Positions 13,911-23,481 are shown, counted from the stretch's first letter. The stretch: 51,758 nt of DNA from JACCZX01 sp038216465 (GCA_038216465.1 JBBQQC010000025.1:1-51758), one strand, 5' to 3'. Notes: a model not told the origin generated them from the sequence alone. Numbers and translations: made by a program.

Positions 13911-14341
13911 TACAGACCCTCCACCGTAATACCCATCGAACGTGCGCTGCCCGCGATCGTGCGAACGGCCGCTTCCATGTCGGCCGCGGTCAGATCGGGC
14001 ATCTTTGCCTTCGCGATCTCTTCCGCCTGCGCACGCGTGATTTTTCCGACCTTGTCGATATGCGGCTTCGGCGAACCGCGCTCGATCTTCGCTGCCTTCT
14101 TGATCAGCACTGTCGCCGGCGGCGTCTTCATCACGAACGTGAAGCTCTTGTCCGCGAACGCAGTGATCACAACGGGAATCGGCAACCCCGGTTCCACGCC
14201 CTGTGTCTGGGCGTTGAACGCTTTGCAGAATTCCATGATGTTCAGCCCGCGCTGGCCCAGCGCGGGCCCGATCGGGGGCGACGGATTTGCCTTGCCCGCG
14301 GGCACCTGCAACTTGATAAAGCCGACTATTTTCTTTGCCAT
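13910..14341 (-). CDS. rplK: 50S ribosomal protein L11
   Basis: L11 forms the GTPase-associated centre with 23S rRNA and is needed for RelA activation. It is 143 residues with the N-terminal IKLQVPAGKANPSPPIGPAL signature and the C-terminal rRNA-binding domain ending in ARSMGITVEGL. AGGAGG lies just upstream of the ATG. It is located between nusG and rplA in the canonical order and overlaps rplA by one base. Confidence 0.98.
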   Translation of the reverse strand: MAKKIVGFIKLQVPAGKANPSPPIGPALGQRGLNIMEFCKAFNAQTQGVEPGLPIPVVITAFADKSFTFVMKTPPATVLIKKAAKIERGSPKPHIDKVGKITRAQAEEIAKAKMPDLTAADMEAAVRTIAGSARSMGITVEGL

Positions 14342-14399
14342 GCAAGAACCTCCTTTGGGTTCAAGCGCCGCCAGTCGAGACTGGGCGGCTCCCCTGCTA

Positions 14400-15008
14400 C
14401 TAAACCTTCTCTACTTGACCGAACTCAAGCTCGACCGGAGTCGATCGGCCAAAAATCGTCACCGATACGCGCAGACGGCTCTTTTCGTAGTTCACCTCTT
14501 CCACGTTGCCGTTGAAATCGGTAAACGGGCCATCCTTAACGCGCACCATCTCACCCACTTCCCATAGCGTCTTCGGCCGCGGCTTCTCCGCGCCCTCTTG
14601 CATCCGCATCAAGATCTCGTCGACTTCCTTTTGGCGCAGCGGCGACGGACGATTGGCACTCCCGCCAAGGAAGCCGGTCACTTTCGAGGTGCTCTTCACC
14701 AGATGCCACGCTTCGTCGGTCATGTCCATCTCGACCAGTACGTATCCCGAGTACATGCGACGCTCAGTGATCGATTTCTTGCCGCCTTTGACCTCGACGA
14801 CTTCTTCGACCGGCACCAAGATCTGCCCGAACTGCGCTTGCAAGCCCGCACGGGTAATACGTTCCTGCAACGCGCGTGCTACGCCCTTTTCCATTCCGGA
14901 ATAGGCGTGCACCACATACCAGCGCTTGGTTCCGGATGCGGCCGGCGGCGGGGCTGTCGTATCAGCGGTGGTTTCCGGCGGGGTGTCAGTTGCCATTTCA
15001 GTTGCCAT
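14400..15008 (-). CDS. nusG: Transcription elongation/antitermination factor NusG
   Basis: NusG binds RNA polymerase and links it to Rho or to the ribosome. It is 202 residues. A non-conserved Thr/Pro/Ala-rich leader of about 25 residues precedes the NGN domain (KRWYVVHAYSGMEKGVARAL) and the C-terminal KOW domain (VGEMVRVKDGPFTDFNG). Two in-frame starts four codons apart (MATEMATD) arise from a 12-bp tandem duplication. The upstream one at 15008 has AAGGG at normal distance. It follows secE by 9 bases. Confidence 0.97.
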   Translation of the reverse strand: MATEMATDTPPETTADTTAPPPAASGTKRWYVVHAYSGMEKGVARALQERITRAGLQAQFGQILVPVEEVVEVKGGKKSITERRMYSGYVLVEMDMTDEAWHLVKSTSKVTGFLGGSANRPSPLRQKEVDEILMRMQEGAEKPRPKTLWEVGEMVRVKDGPFTDFNGNVEEVNYEKSRLRVSVTIFGRSTPVELEFGQVEKV

Positions 15009-15010
15009 TT
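14987..15010. repeat. 12-bp tandem duplication over the nusG start codon
   Basis: CAGTTGCCATTT is present twice in direct succession (14987-14998 and 14999-15010). On the coding strand it duplicates ATG GCA ACT GA, producing the MATE-MATD start. Confidence 0.9.
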
Positions 15011-15017
15011 GTGTCCC

Positions 15018-15398
15018 TTAGCGCCAGGAAAGCAGCGTGTCGTACAGGACCCACTCCAGACTCTTGTCGACCACAAAAAGAAAAATCGCCATGAGCACCA
15101 CAAACCCGAATACGACGCCCGTCGTGGTGACCGTTTCCTTCCGGCTCGGCCACACCACGCGCTTCGTTTCCTCGTACGACTCTCGGGCATACGCCAGAAA
15201 GCGCTTGCCCGACTGCGAAAACCAGGCGATCACGATCGCCGCAACCAAGCCAGCTATCAGAACACCCACACGCGCCAGCGTCGGCTGTTTCGTTAGAAAC
15301 GTGAAGCCGAGCACACCGGCAAGCGCAGCCAGCACGGCCAATGCCACGACAAAGAGATCGGATTTGCTGGTGACGGTTTCGATGTTCTGTGTTGCCAT
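15018..15398 (-). CDS. secE: Preprotein translocase subunit SecE
   Basis: SecE is the essential clamp subunit of the SecYEG channel. It is 126 residues, the long proteobacterial form with three membrane segments (about residues 14-36, 43-62 and 94-115). The conserved cytoplasmic amphipathic helix contains ESYEETKRVVWPSRKET. It sits between tRNA-Trp and nusG, the standard arrangement. Confidence 0.97.
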   Translation of the reverse strand: MATQNIETVTSKSDLFVVALAVLAALAGVLGFTFLTKQPTLARVGVLIAGLVAAIVIAWFSQSGKRFLAYARESYEETKRVVWPSRKETVTTTGVVFGFVVLMAIFLFVVDKSLEWVLYDTLLSWR

Positions 15399-15418
15399 GT
15401 ATGACTGCTTTCAACAAG

Positions 15419-15494
15419 TGGCAGGGGCGGAGGGCATCGAACCCCCAACCTCTGGTTTTGGAGACCAGCGCTCTGCCAATTGAGCTACGCCCCT
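15419..15494 (-). tRNA. tRNA-Trp (CCA)
   Basis: The cloverleaf reads AGGGGCG at the 5' end, pairing with CGCCCCT, with CCA encoded at the 3' end. The anticodon stem is CTGGT/ACCAG with loop CTCCAAA, giving anticodon CCA. The T arm contains GGTTCGATG. It lies between tuf and secE, as in many beta- and gammaproteobacteria. Confidence 0.97.
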
Positions 15495-15507
15495 AAGCCG
15501 TAAACGG

Positions 15508-16698
<1,191 letters not shown>

Positions 16699-16727
16699 CG
16701 CTAACTCCTGACTACTTTTTTCTCAAT

Positions 16728-16802
<75 letters not shown>

Positions 16803-16815
16803 TTGTTTGACTAAG

Positions 16816-16889
16816 TGGAGCGGGTGAAGGGAATCGAACCCTCGTCGTAAGCTTGGAAGGCTTCTGCTCTACCATTGAGCTACACCCGC
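16816..16889 (-). tRNA. tRNA-Gly (TCC)
   Basis: The acceptor arm GCGGGTG pairs with CACCCGC, and CCA is encoded. The anticodon loop CTTCCAA gives anticodon TCC. The T loop is TTCGATT. It lies 13 bases from tRNA-Thr in the same transcript. Confidence 0.96.
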
Positions 16890-16950
16890 CCGACGAATAC
16901 CTGTTCCTTTTGCACTCGCACGCCTGCTTTATCACTGCGGAAGGTCGATG

Positions 16951-17036
16951 TGGTGGAGGAGGTTGGATTCGAACCAACGTAGGCGTAAGCCAACAGATTT
17001 ACAGTCTGCCCCCTTTAACCACTCGGGCACCCCTCC
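16951..17036 (-). tRNA. tRNA-Tyr (GTA)
   Basis: This is an 86-base class II tRNA with a long variable arm. The acceptor GGAGGGG pairs with CCTCCTCC-side bases including one wobble pair, and CCA is encoded. The anticodon loop CTGTAAA gives anticodon GTA. It is the first gene of the tRNA-tuf unit, just downstream of a near-consensus promoter. Confidence 0.96.
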
Positions 17037-17050
17037 GCGGCGAACCGCAA

Positions 17051-17079
17051 ATTATGGTTGTAGAACAAAGGCTTGTCAA
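17051..17079 (-). promoter_or_regulatory. Sigma-70 promoter of the tRNA-Tyr/Gly/Thr-tuf unit
   Basis: Reading leftward, perfect -35 TTGACA (17074-17079), a 17-base spacer and CATAAT (17051-17056) at -10 lie 14 bases before tRNA-Tyr. A GC-rich stretch follows the -10 box, as in stable-RNA promoters subject to stringent control. Confidence 0.8.
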
Positions 17080-17261
17080 ACCAGCCTCAAATCTTGCGGC
17101 GGTGCACCGAACCTGAGGTTGCCGACTGAAACTTCGACCGCCGACACAGTGCTCGTTACATGCGTAGTTGGCGAGCAATCACTTCCTGAAAAATCCAGTC
17201 CCTACAACCATCTGTCAGAGCTCTCCTTTAGTGTTGCCGCTCGGGAGGGGATTGACTAACG

Positions 17262-17906
17262 GTGGCTTGCCCCGATAATGGTGCGATGCGTCATACAACC
17301 TCGCCGCGGACTTTCTCCGAGGTCCTCATCGCGCAACTGGGGCCGCACCATCGCGACCGCGTGTTGCGGCACCTGCAGGCACTGCCGGCTCACGATCTAT
17401 GGCTGCGCTTCGGTTATGTAATGACCGACGAAGCTCTTCGTCTTTATGTGCGCCGACTTCACTTCAGCCGCGATGCCCTATTTGGAATTTTCGATCAGGC
17501 TGCAGAGCTGCTGGCGTTCGGGCATTTGGGATGCGAGAAAGGCGCCGACTCGAAGACTGCGGAATTCGGAATCTCTGTGCTGCCGCGCGCGCGCCGGCAC
17601 GGCTTGGCACTTCGTCTGTTGCAGCGAGCCGCCGTTCACGCACGCAATCGAGGCGCTTCAACGCTGATGATGACGTATGTCGCGGGCAATGAAGCGCTGA
17701 TCGAGCTGGCGCGGCGCGCCGGCATGCACTTCGTCGCGGCTGCTGAAGAGCCGCGCGCTTACCTTACTCTTGAGCCGCCGACGCCGGCGTCGCTAATAAA
17801 CGAAACGTTTGCGGAAATGCTGGCTGCGGTCGACCTCGGCTTTCGTGTTGCCAACGCCGACTATGCGGCTCAGCGCCGCGCGCCTGCCGCTCTCACATCT
17901 GCTTAA
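17262..17906 (+). CDS. GNAT-like acetyltransferase domain protein
   Basis: The protein is about 214 residues. The central part (FGHLGCEKGADSKTAEFGISV, then ARRHGLALRLLQRAAVHARNRG) fits the beta4-alpha3 acetyl-CoA region of GNAT acetyltransferases, with R-R-H-G-L-A replacing the usual Q-x-x-G-x-G/A loop. Substrate is unknown. The GTG start at 17262 follows GGGAGGGG by about 11 bases. An ATG at 17286 (MRHTTSPRTF) is the alternative. The C terminus converges on and overlaps the LytTR regulator gene by 14 bases. The bases between the tRNA promoter and this gene (17080-17261) show nothing else. Confidence 0.75.
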   Translation: MACPDNGAMRHTTSPRTFSEVLIAQLGPHHRDRVLRHLQALPAHDLWLRFGYVMTDEALRLYVRRLHFSRDALFGIFDQAAELLAFGHLGCEKGADSKTAEFGISVLPRARRHGLALRLLQRAAVHARNRGASTLMMTYVAGNEALIELARRAGMHFVAAAEEPRAYLTLEPPTPASLINETFAEMLAAVDLGFRVANADYAAQRRAPAALTSA

Positions 17907-18657
17907 ACAGATGCGTGTAGTTGCGGCTCACCTCAAGCTTTTCGGAATGGCCTTTGATCAGCACCAATTGCCGCCCGCGAAAATCGCGCGTGATTCCCGT
18001 AATCGCCTTGGCATTGACGATCGTCGCGCGATGAATCTGCCAGAACTGCTCGGGATCGAGCTCATCGAGCAGCTCCTTGATCGGCTTGCGGATCAAAGCT
18101 TCGAACGACTCCGTCTGCACCCGCGTGTATTTTTCATCCGATCTGAAGAACAGGACTTCCGCGGTCGGTATCAGACGTAGCTGCTGCCCGACGCTGGCCT
18201 GTATCCACTGCAAACGGACGTTCTGTCTCTCCGTACTTTTGGCGGCGTCGAACTTCGCACTCAACTCAGTGAGCAACGCTCCGAGATCGCTTGGCTGCGA
18301 GCCCAGCCGGCGCTTCAGGCGCGCGACGGTGACCGCAAGGCGGTCAGCTTCCGCGGGCTTCAAAACATAATCGATCGCGCCATGCTCGAACGCGTCGACT
18401 GCATACTCGTTGTATGCAGTGATGAACGCGACATGGCACGCGTCACCGATTTCTCGCGCCGCCTCGATACCGGTCATACCCGGCATGCGAATATCGAGGA
18501 ACGCCAGATCGGGACGAAGGCTGCGCACCGCCTCCACCGCCTCTTCGCCGTTCTTGGCCTCGGCGAGAATTTTCAGATCCGGCCAGACTTCGGACAATCT
18601 CGCGCGCAACTGCTCGCGCATTAAACGCTCATCGTCCGCAATGATCGCCGTTGGCAT
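17893..18657 (-). CDS. LytTR-family two-component response regulator
   Basis: The protein is 254 residues. The receiver domain is at residues 1-120 with the acidic pair D8/D9, phosphoacceptor D55 (LAFLDIRMPG), T80 and K100. A LytTR DNA-binding domain is at about residues 145-250 (IPTAEVLFFRSDEKYTRVQT, FWQIHRATIVN). LytTR proteins bind direct repeats upstream of target promoters. The gene is 9 bases downstream of the sensor kinase in one operon, so the two form a LytS/LytR or AlgZ/AlgR-like pair. Its targets cannot be read from the window. Confidence 0.93.
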   Translation of the reverse strand: MPTAIIADDERLMREQLRARLSEVWPDLKILAEAKNGEEAVEAVRSLRPDLAFLDIRMPGMTGIEAAREIGDACHVAFITAYNEYAVDAFEHGAIDYVLKPAEADRLAVTVARLKRRLGSQPSDLGALLTELSAKFDAAKSTERQNVRLQWIQASVGQQLRLIPTAEVLFFRSDEKYTRVQTESFEALIRKPIKELLDELDPEQFWQIHRATIVNAKAITGITRDFRGRQLVLIKGHSEKLEVSRNYTHLFKQM

Positions 18658-18666
18658 CCGCGGATT

Positions 18667-20175
18667 CTATGCGCGCGGTTTGGTATCGGCGTTGCTGTCC
18701 GTCTCGAATGTATAAGGAACTTCGATCGTCACGATGGTGCCGCTGGGCGAATTGGCTTCTATCGACAAGCGCGCAGCACCGCCATAGAGCGCCGCCAGTC
18801 TTTCTCGTACGTTGGCAAGACCGACGCCGGTACCCGCCTGTCCGGCGGCGGCAAATCCAAGTCCGGAATCCGCCACCGTTACGCGTAGACGGCCATTCGA
18901 GATATCCGCCGAGATTGTCAGCGAACCGCCTTCGGGTTTGGGCTCCAAGCCATGCTTGATCGAATTTTCGACCAGCGATTGCAGCATCATCGGCGGGAAC
19001 TGCGCGGAGCTCAGTCCCTGCGGCACGATGACCGAATACTGCAGCCGATCTTCCATTCTGAACTTCAGAATTTCCAAATACGACCTGCACAGCTGAACCT
19101 CTTTCCCCAGCGTAGTAGACCCTTCTCGCATCTGCGGCAACGCGGCGCGCAAGTACTGGATCAAACTCTTCTGCATTTTCGACGCCGTCGACGGTTCCGT
19201 CTCGATTAAGTAGTCGACCGATGCCAGTGTGTTGAACAGAAAATGCGGCTCGACCTGCGCCTGCATCGTCTTTAATTGTGCTTCGGCCAATTGCCGCTTC
19301 AGACTTTCTTCGGCTGCTGTTTCGGTCGCTGCTTGCGCTCGCCGCTCAGCGCGCTTTTTTCCGCCTAACACCACCTTGACAATGACTCCGGCCATGATCA
19401 GCAGCAGAACGAAACTCATCAACCATTCGCCGCTTTTCGCGCGGTAGCGGCGCGTTTCGCGTGCAATCTGCCGGTCGATCTGCTTCTCGACAATCTCTTC
19501 GATCTGCTCGCGCGCCTTTTCAAGCGCCAAAGCAAGCTGCTCCGGGTCTTGCGTGAATTCGGGCGAGATCCGGATCGAACGCCCGTCCTCCTCAACCGTC
19601 ACGCCGGGTTCATCGGCGGAGGATTCGGCATCGATTTTCGATTCGGGCGGATTGCGCTCGACGCGCACGCCCTTTTGGTCAACGATGACGGCCACTTTTT
19701 CGCCTTTGTCACCGGCGATGATGCGTAAGCCTTTGTCGTCGATCTTCACGCTCGCATCGCCGCGCGATTTCTTGCCTGAGTTCTTCGCCAACGCGGCTGT
19801 CTTTTCGTCGGGCGCTTTAACACGCACTCCGTCAGGTGCGACCTGCAGATTGACCTGCACCCGATCCTTGCCTTCGCCCATTTTCACGACGACGACCGGT
19901 TCGGCGTTGTAAAAGACCTTGTCCGCAATGGCAGCCAATATCAACAGCAGTATTGCAACCAGAACGAACTTTCCCCAGCCGACTGTCGCCAGCCAGTCAC
20001 CGATGCGAGTGCCCACGGTTTTCAATACCGGTGCCGACGCACGGCCGACGTCGGCAACCGCATCACGAGTCCAAGCAAACGCGCCGCGCGGCCCCGGGGT
20101 CGACTGTGATGTTTGCGCCGTGCTCGGCGTGACCGCCGGGGAATCGGTTTTGGTTGTGCTGTTTTCGGAAGTCAT
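18667..20175 (-). CDS. LytS/YehU-type membrane histidine kinase with a repetitive extracytoplasmic segment
   Basis: The protein is 502 residues. A Ser/Thr/Pro-rich cytoplasmic N terminus is followed by membrane helix 1 (about 68-86), an exported segment (about 90-248), helix 2 (about 252-271), the His_kinase domain with phosphoacceptor H311 in EPHFLFNTL, the N box LVENSIKHGL and the ATP-lid glycines GTGVGLANVRERL. The exported part is not the 5TM-LytS or other known sensor. It carries four short repeats of the pattern V-x-V-x-x-D-G-x-R-V at about 108-121, 143-154, 162-174 and 192-204, then a charged helix at 212-245. It is co-transcribed with the LytTR regulator. The ligand is unknown. Confidence 0.92.
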   Translation of the reverse strand: MTSENSTTKTDSPAVTPSTAQTSQSTPGPRGAFAWTRDAVADVGRASAPVLKTVGTRIGDWLATVGWGKFVLVAILLLILAAIADKVFYNAEPVVVVKMGEGKDRVQVNLQVAPDGVRVKAPDEKTAALAKNSGKKSRGDASVKIDDKGLRIIAGDKGEKVAVIVDQKGVRVERNPPESKIDAESSADEPGVTVEEDGRSIRISPEFTQDPEQLALALEKAREQIEEIVEKQIDRQIARETRRYRAKSGEWLMSFVLLLIMAGVIVKVVLGGKKRAERRAQAATETAAEESLKRQLAEAQLKTMQAQVEPHFLFNTLASVDYLIETEPSTASKMQKSLIQYLRAALPQMREGSTTLGKEVQLCRSYLEILKFRMEDRLQYSVIVPQGLSSAQFPPMMLQSLVENSIKHGLEPKPEGGSLTISADISNGRLRVTVADSGLGFAAAGQAGTGVGLANVRERLAALYGGAARLSIEANSPSGTIVTIEVPYTFETDSNADTKPRA

Positions 20176-20306
20176 GCAAGCACTTTATAAGCGCAGTGCC
20201 CCGATACCAACCTGGCTGCGACAGATTGCATAAATAGGTCAACAGAATGCGCGCAATGCGACCCAGTGGTAAAGCGGGCGGCCGGTGCAGCGAGGGGCGC
20301 AAACAA

Positions 20307-20330
20307 AGAGGCCCGGACAACCGGGCCTCT
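20307..20330 (-). terminator. Intrinsic terminator of the 72-residue secreted protein gene
   Basis: AGAGGCCCGG and CCGGGCCTCT form a perfect 10-bp stem with a 4-base loop. On the minus strand it is followed by TTTGTTTG. It begins 26 bases after the stop codon of the small gene and separates it from the kinase gene. Confidence 0.85.
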
Positions 20331-20355
20331 TGATCTGCTTGAAACCGAGTGCGAT

Positions 20356-20574
20356 TTACGGCGCTGCCTTCGGCGCCTGCGCGCACGCGTTGTCGAGGTC
20401 GGCTGGCTGATGCAGACGGATCACCACCGGTTCGAGTTTGACGGTCTGCAGTTCGCCTTTGGAAAATACTCGCTCCTCGTGCAGTGCCCCACCGGCAGTG
20501 GCTACCAAGCCCAGTCCGAAGACCGCAGCCATTGCCGCGCTCAAGATGCGAATCGAGTGGGATGTGCGATACAT
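20356..20574 (-). CDS. Small secreted protein of unknown function
   Basis: The protein is 72 residues. The N terminus is a signal peptide (basic start, then a hydrophobic run around residues 10-28, Ala-Gly-Gly-Ala). The mature part of about 42 residues contains KGELQTVKLEPVVIRLHQP and one cysteine. AAGGAG seven bases ahead of the ATG supports the start. A clear terminator follows. It is single-gene, transcribed away from hpd. I do not recognise a family. The 209-base gap to hpd (20575-20783) must hold both promoters. Confidence 0.75.
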   Translation of the reverse strand: MYRTSHSIRILSAAMAAVFGLGLVATAGGALHEERVFSKGELQTVKLEPVVIRLHQPADLDNACAQAPKAAP

Positions 20575-20783
20575 AGGGTTCTCCTTCGGTGCGTCCGCCT
20601 GCGTTGAAACGAACTGTAGGCAGCTGCGGCACGCAACGCGATCGGGTTGCGACGAACTGCGTAAACGATGGCGCGAACTGCAAGCCCGCGGGCCGATCGG
20701 CGCGAAGCGCCTGTCGGCGCGACGAAATATCCGTCGCGGGATTCCGGCAGAATCATCCCGCGCCGATGTTCGGGGAGATGGCA

Positions 20784-21908
20784 ATGCAATTTACCGGCTG
20801 GGACAACCCGATGGGTACCGATGGCTTTGAATTCATCGAGTACGCCGCGCCCGATCCCGCTGCGCTGGGACACCTGTTCGAAACGATGGGCTTCGTCGCC
20901 ATCGCGCGGCACCGGCACAAGAAGGTAACGCTTTACCGGCAGGGGGGTGTCAACTTCATCATCAATGCCGAACCGGATTCGTTCGCGCAGCGCTTCGCGC
21001 GGCTGCACGGGCCGTCGATCTGCGCCATTGCGTTTCGAGTGAGCGACGCCGCGAAGGCGTACCAACGTGCGCTCGAGCTCGGCGCGTGGGGCTTCGATTC
21101 CAAGTCCGGGCCAATGGAGTTGAATATCCCCGCGATCAAGGGCATCGGCGATTCGCTGATTTATTTTGTCGATCGCTGGCGTGGAAAGAATGCTGCGGCA
21201 CCCGGCGCCATCGGGGACATCGAAATTTACGACGTCGACTTCGAGCCAGTGGCCCACGCCCAGAACAATCCTGCGGGCTGCGGTCTGATATTCATCGATC
21301 ATCTGACACATAACGTGCATCGAGGTCGGATGAAGGAATGGGCGGAGTTTTATGAGCGGTTCTTTAATTTCCGCGAAGTTCGCTACTTCGATATCGAAGG
21401 CAAGCTGACCGGGTTGAAAAGCAAGGCAATGACGAGTCCGTGCGGGAAGATCCGGATTCCGATCAACGAAAGCTCGGACGATAAGAGCCAAATCATCGAA
21501 TACCTTGACGAGTATCACGGCGAGGGCATTCAACACGTTGCGCTGGCGACCGGTGATATCTATTCGACGGTGCGTGCGATGAAGCAGAACGGAGTCGTGT
21601 TCCAGGACACGGTCGACACTTACTACGATCTGATCGACCAGCGTCTGCCCAATCACGGCGAAGAACTCGCCGAACTGAAATTGCTGCGGATTCTGATTGA
21701 TGGCGCCACACATCAGGGAGCGCCGAACGAGCTCTTGCTGCAGATATTCACGCAGACGGTGATCGGCCCGATCTTTTTCGAGATCATTCAACGCAAGGGT
21801 GACGAAGGATTCGGTGAGGGTAACTTCCGCGCACTGTTCGAATCGATCGAGCTCGATCAGATTCGTCGCGGCGTTCTCAAGCCCGATGAAAGCAAGGCCC
21901 CCGCCTGA
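20784..21908 (+). CDS. hpd: 4-hydroxyphenylpyruvate dioxygenase
   Basis: This Fe(II) enzyme converts 4-hydroxyphenylpyruvate to homogentisate in tyrosine catabolism. It is 374 residues with two vicinal-oxygen-chelate halves. The iron ligands are visible as His in FIDHLTHNV, His in GIQHVAL and Glu in IFFEIIQRKGD. The start MQFTGWDNPMGTDGF is chosen because GGGGAG lies six bases upstream. An ATG six bases earlier is too close to that site. The stop overlaps the phhA start (TGATG), giving a two-gene aromatic operon. Confidence 0.96.
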   Translation: MQFTGWDNPMGTDGFEFIEYAAPDPAALGHLFETMGFVAIARHRHKKVTLYRQGGVNFIINAEPDSFAQRFARLHGPSICAIAFRVSDAAKAYQRALELGAWGFDSKSGPMELNIPAIKGIGDSLIYFVDRWRGKNAAAPGAIGDIEIYDVDFEPVAHAQNNPAGCGLIFIDHLTHNVHRGRMKEWAEFYERFFNFREVRYFDIEGKLTGLKSKAMTSPCGKIRIPINESSDDKSQIIEYLDEYHGEGIQHVALATGDIYSTVRAMKQNGVVFQDTVDTYYDLIDQRLPNHGEELAELKLLRILIDGATHQGAPNELLLQIFTQTVIGPIFFEIIQRKGDEGFGEGNFRALFESIELDQIRRGVLKPDESKAPA

Positions 21909-22783
21909 TGGCGGTCGCGCCCGTCACTTACGGCGCTAGCACCAGGCCACCACGAGGCGATTATTCAGAGGCGCGCGCCGACTACACGTGCGATCAGCAC
22001 TGGGAGCGCTATACGGTAGACGAACACGCGCTGTATGCGCGGTTGTTCGCACGTCAAGTCACGCAAGCGCAGGGTCAGGCGTGCGAGGAGTTCTTTAGCG
22101 CTCTGGGCGAGCTGGGCGCGGCTGATCACATTCCGCGCTTTGAAGCGATCAGCGAATCGCTGCGGCGCGCGACACACTGGGAAGTGGTTGCGGTGCCAGG
22201 CCTGATCCCAGAGCACGCCTTCTTCTCATTGCTCGCGCATCGCCGTTTTCCCGTCACCGTTTGGCTGCGGGCACCTGAGGAGTTCGACTACATCGTCGAG
22301 CCCGACGTCTTTCACGACCTCTACGGGCATGTACCGCTATTGTTCAACCCCGTATTTGCCGATTACATGCAGGCTTTCGGTCGCGGCGGCTTGAAAGCGC
22401 AGGGGCTGCAGGCGCTCGAATATCTGGCGCGACTGTACTGGTACACGGTGGAATTCGGTTTGATCAACACCGCGCGCGGACTGCGTGTCTACGGCGCCGG
22501 TGTGCTGTCGTCAGTCGGCGAAACCCGCTACGCGCTTTCGAGCCCGAAACCGCACCGCTTAACGTTCGAGTTGAAGCGCGTCCTGCGTACACCGTACAAG
22601 ATTGATGACTACCAGTCCGTCTATTTCGTCGTCGAGTCGTTTGATCAACTCTTCGCTGCTACCGCGCCTGATTTTTCGCCGTTGTATGCGGAAATCGCGC
22701 AGCTGCCGGCGCTTCCGATCGATTCGACAGCGCACGGCGAAAGTTCGTATCCGCCGAACCCCGAGGCGTTGCACAACAGCTAG
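21908..22783 (+). CDS. phhA: Phenylalanine 4-monooxygenase
   Basis: This pterin-dependent enzyme hydroxylates phenylalanine to tyrosine. It is 291 residues, the bacterial single-domain type without an ACT domain. The iron triad is seen as the two His in DVFHDLYGHVPLL and the Glu in YWYTVEFGL. Translation is coupled to hpd by a one-base overlap. The pair channels phenylalanine toward homogentisate. The transaminase and later steps are not in the window. It ends 8 bases before the convergent gspC. Confidence 0.96.
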   Translation: MAVAPVTYGASTRPPRGDYSEARADYTCDQHWERYTVDEHALYARLFARQVTQAQGQACEEFFSALGELGAADHIPRFEAISESLRRATHWEVVAVPGLIPEHAFFSLLAHRRFPVTVWLRAPEEFDYIVEPDVFHDLYGHVPLLFNPVFADYMQAFGRGGLKAQGLQALEYLARLYWYTVEFGLINTARGLRVYGAGVLSSVGETRYALSSPKPHRLTFELKRVLRTPYKIDDYQSVYFVVESFDQLFAATAPDFSPLYAEIAQLPALPIDSTAHGESSYPPNPEALHNS

Positions 22784-22791
22784 GGAAACGC

Positions 22792-23481
22792 TTACTGCGC
22801 CTGAGCTGGCACGCCGCCCGGAATAATCGGCTGCGGCACTTGCTGCGTAGGCATCTGCGGCGGCACGACCGGCTGCTGCTGCATCTGCGGCGGCATCGGC
22901 GGAGCCGGAAACTGTGGTGCAGGTTGCGGCGGGACCTGTGGCTGCGGCAGCGCCGTCCGCGGAGCTTGCGGCGGCGCCGCTCGCGGAATATTCGGTGCGC
23001 CGTCGCTGCTCGGTGCAGTCAACGTATTTCCTTCGCGGAAAAAGTTGGGAGCCGCCGGAAGCCCGCCGAGCTGTGCGATCGGGCGAGCCGGTAGATGTAC
23101 TTCCTGGCGTCCGCCACCGCTTGATTCCAGCACCGCGATCTCGGACGTGACCGATACCAGCTTCATGCCGGGTGCGACTTCCTGTCCGATCAGAAATACG
23201 CGTGCCGGTTTTCCGTCAACGACCAGTACCGCACTCGAATCCTTGCCTGCTGCGAAAACGCCGAGTGCCTGTACATTGGAGGCCATCGATTGCACGACGT
23301 CGACTTTGCCGAACATGCGCGCTGCGGCCATCGGATCGGGGTCGCGCAACGGTGGCGGCGGCAGCGGTGGCGGCGCTGCCAGTGGTGCCGGAGTGAAGAT
23401 GCGGATGCCCCAGTAGGCAGCGATCGCCATCACGCCGGCGAAGAAGATCAAATGAACAGCGGCAAAAGCAAACTTTTTCAC
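22792..23481 (-). CDS. gspC: Type II secretion protein GspC, short form without PDZ
   Basis: The protein is 229 residues: a membrane helix near residues 7-27, a short Pro-rich stretch, a homology region (about 54-135: AARMFGKVDVVQ, VDGKPARVFLIGQEV, VTSEIAVLES) and then a Pro/Gln-rich tail to the end. GspC links the inner-membrane platform to the secretin N0 domain through the homology region. The PDZ or coiled-coil domain of enteric GspC is absent. It is divergent from gspG. The 190-base gap (23482-23671) would hold promoters for both arms. Confidence 0.85.
   Translation of the reverse strand: MKKFAFAAVHLIFFAGVMAIAAYWGIRIFTPAPLAAPPPLPPPPLRDPDPMAAARMFGKVDVVQSMASNVQALGVFAAGKDSSAVLVVDGKPARVFLIGQEVAPGMKLVSVTSEIAVLESSGGGRQEVHLPARPIAQLGGLPAAPNFFREGNTLTAPSSDGAPNIPRAAPPQAPRTALPQPQVPPQPAPQFPAPPMPPQMQQQPVVPPQMPTQQVPQPIIPGGVPAQAQ

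Noticed and set aside
20541..21791. Open frame of 416 codons opposite hpd
   Set aside because: hpd on the plus strand has all its iron ligands and normal length. The antisense frame is a shadow.
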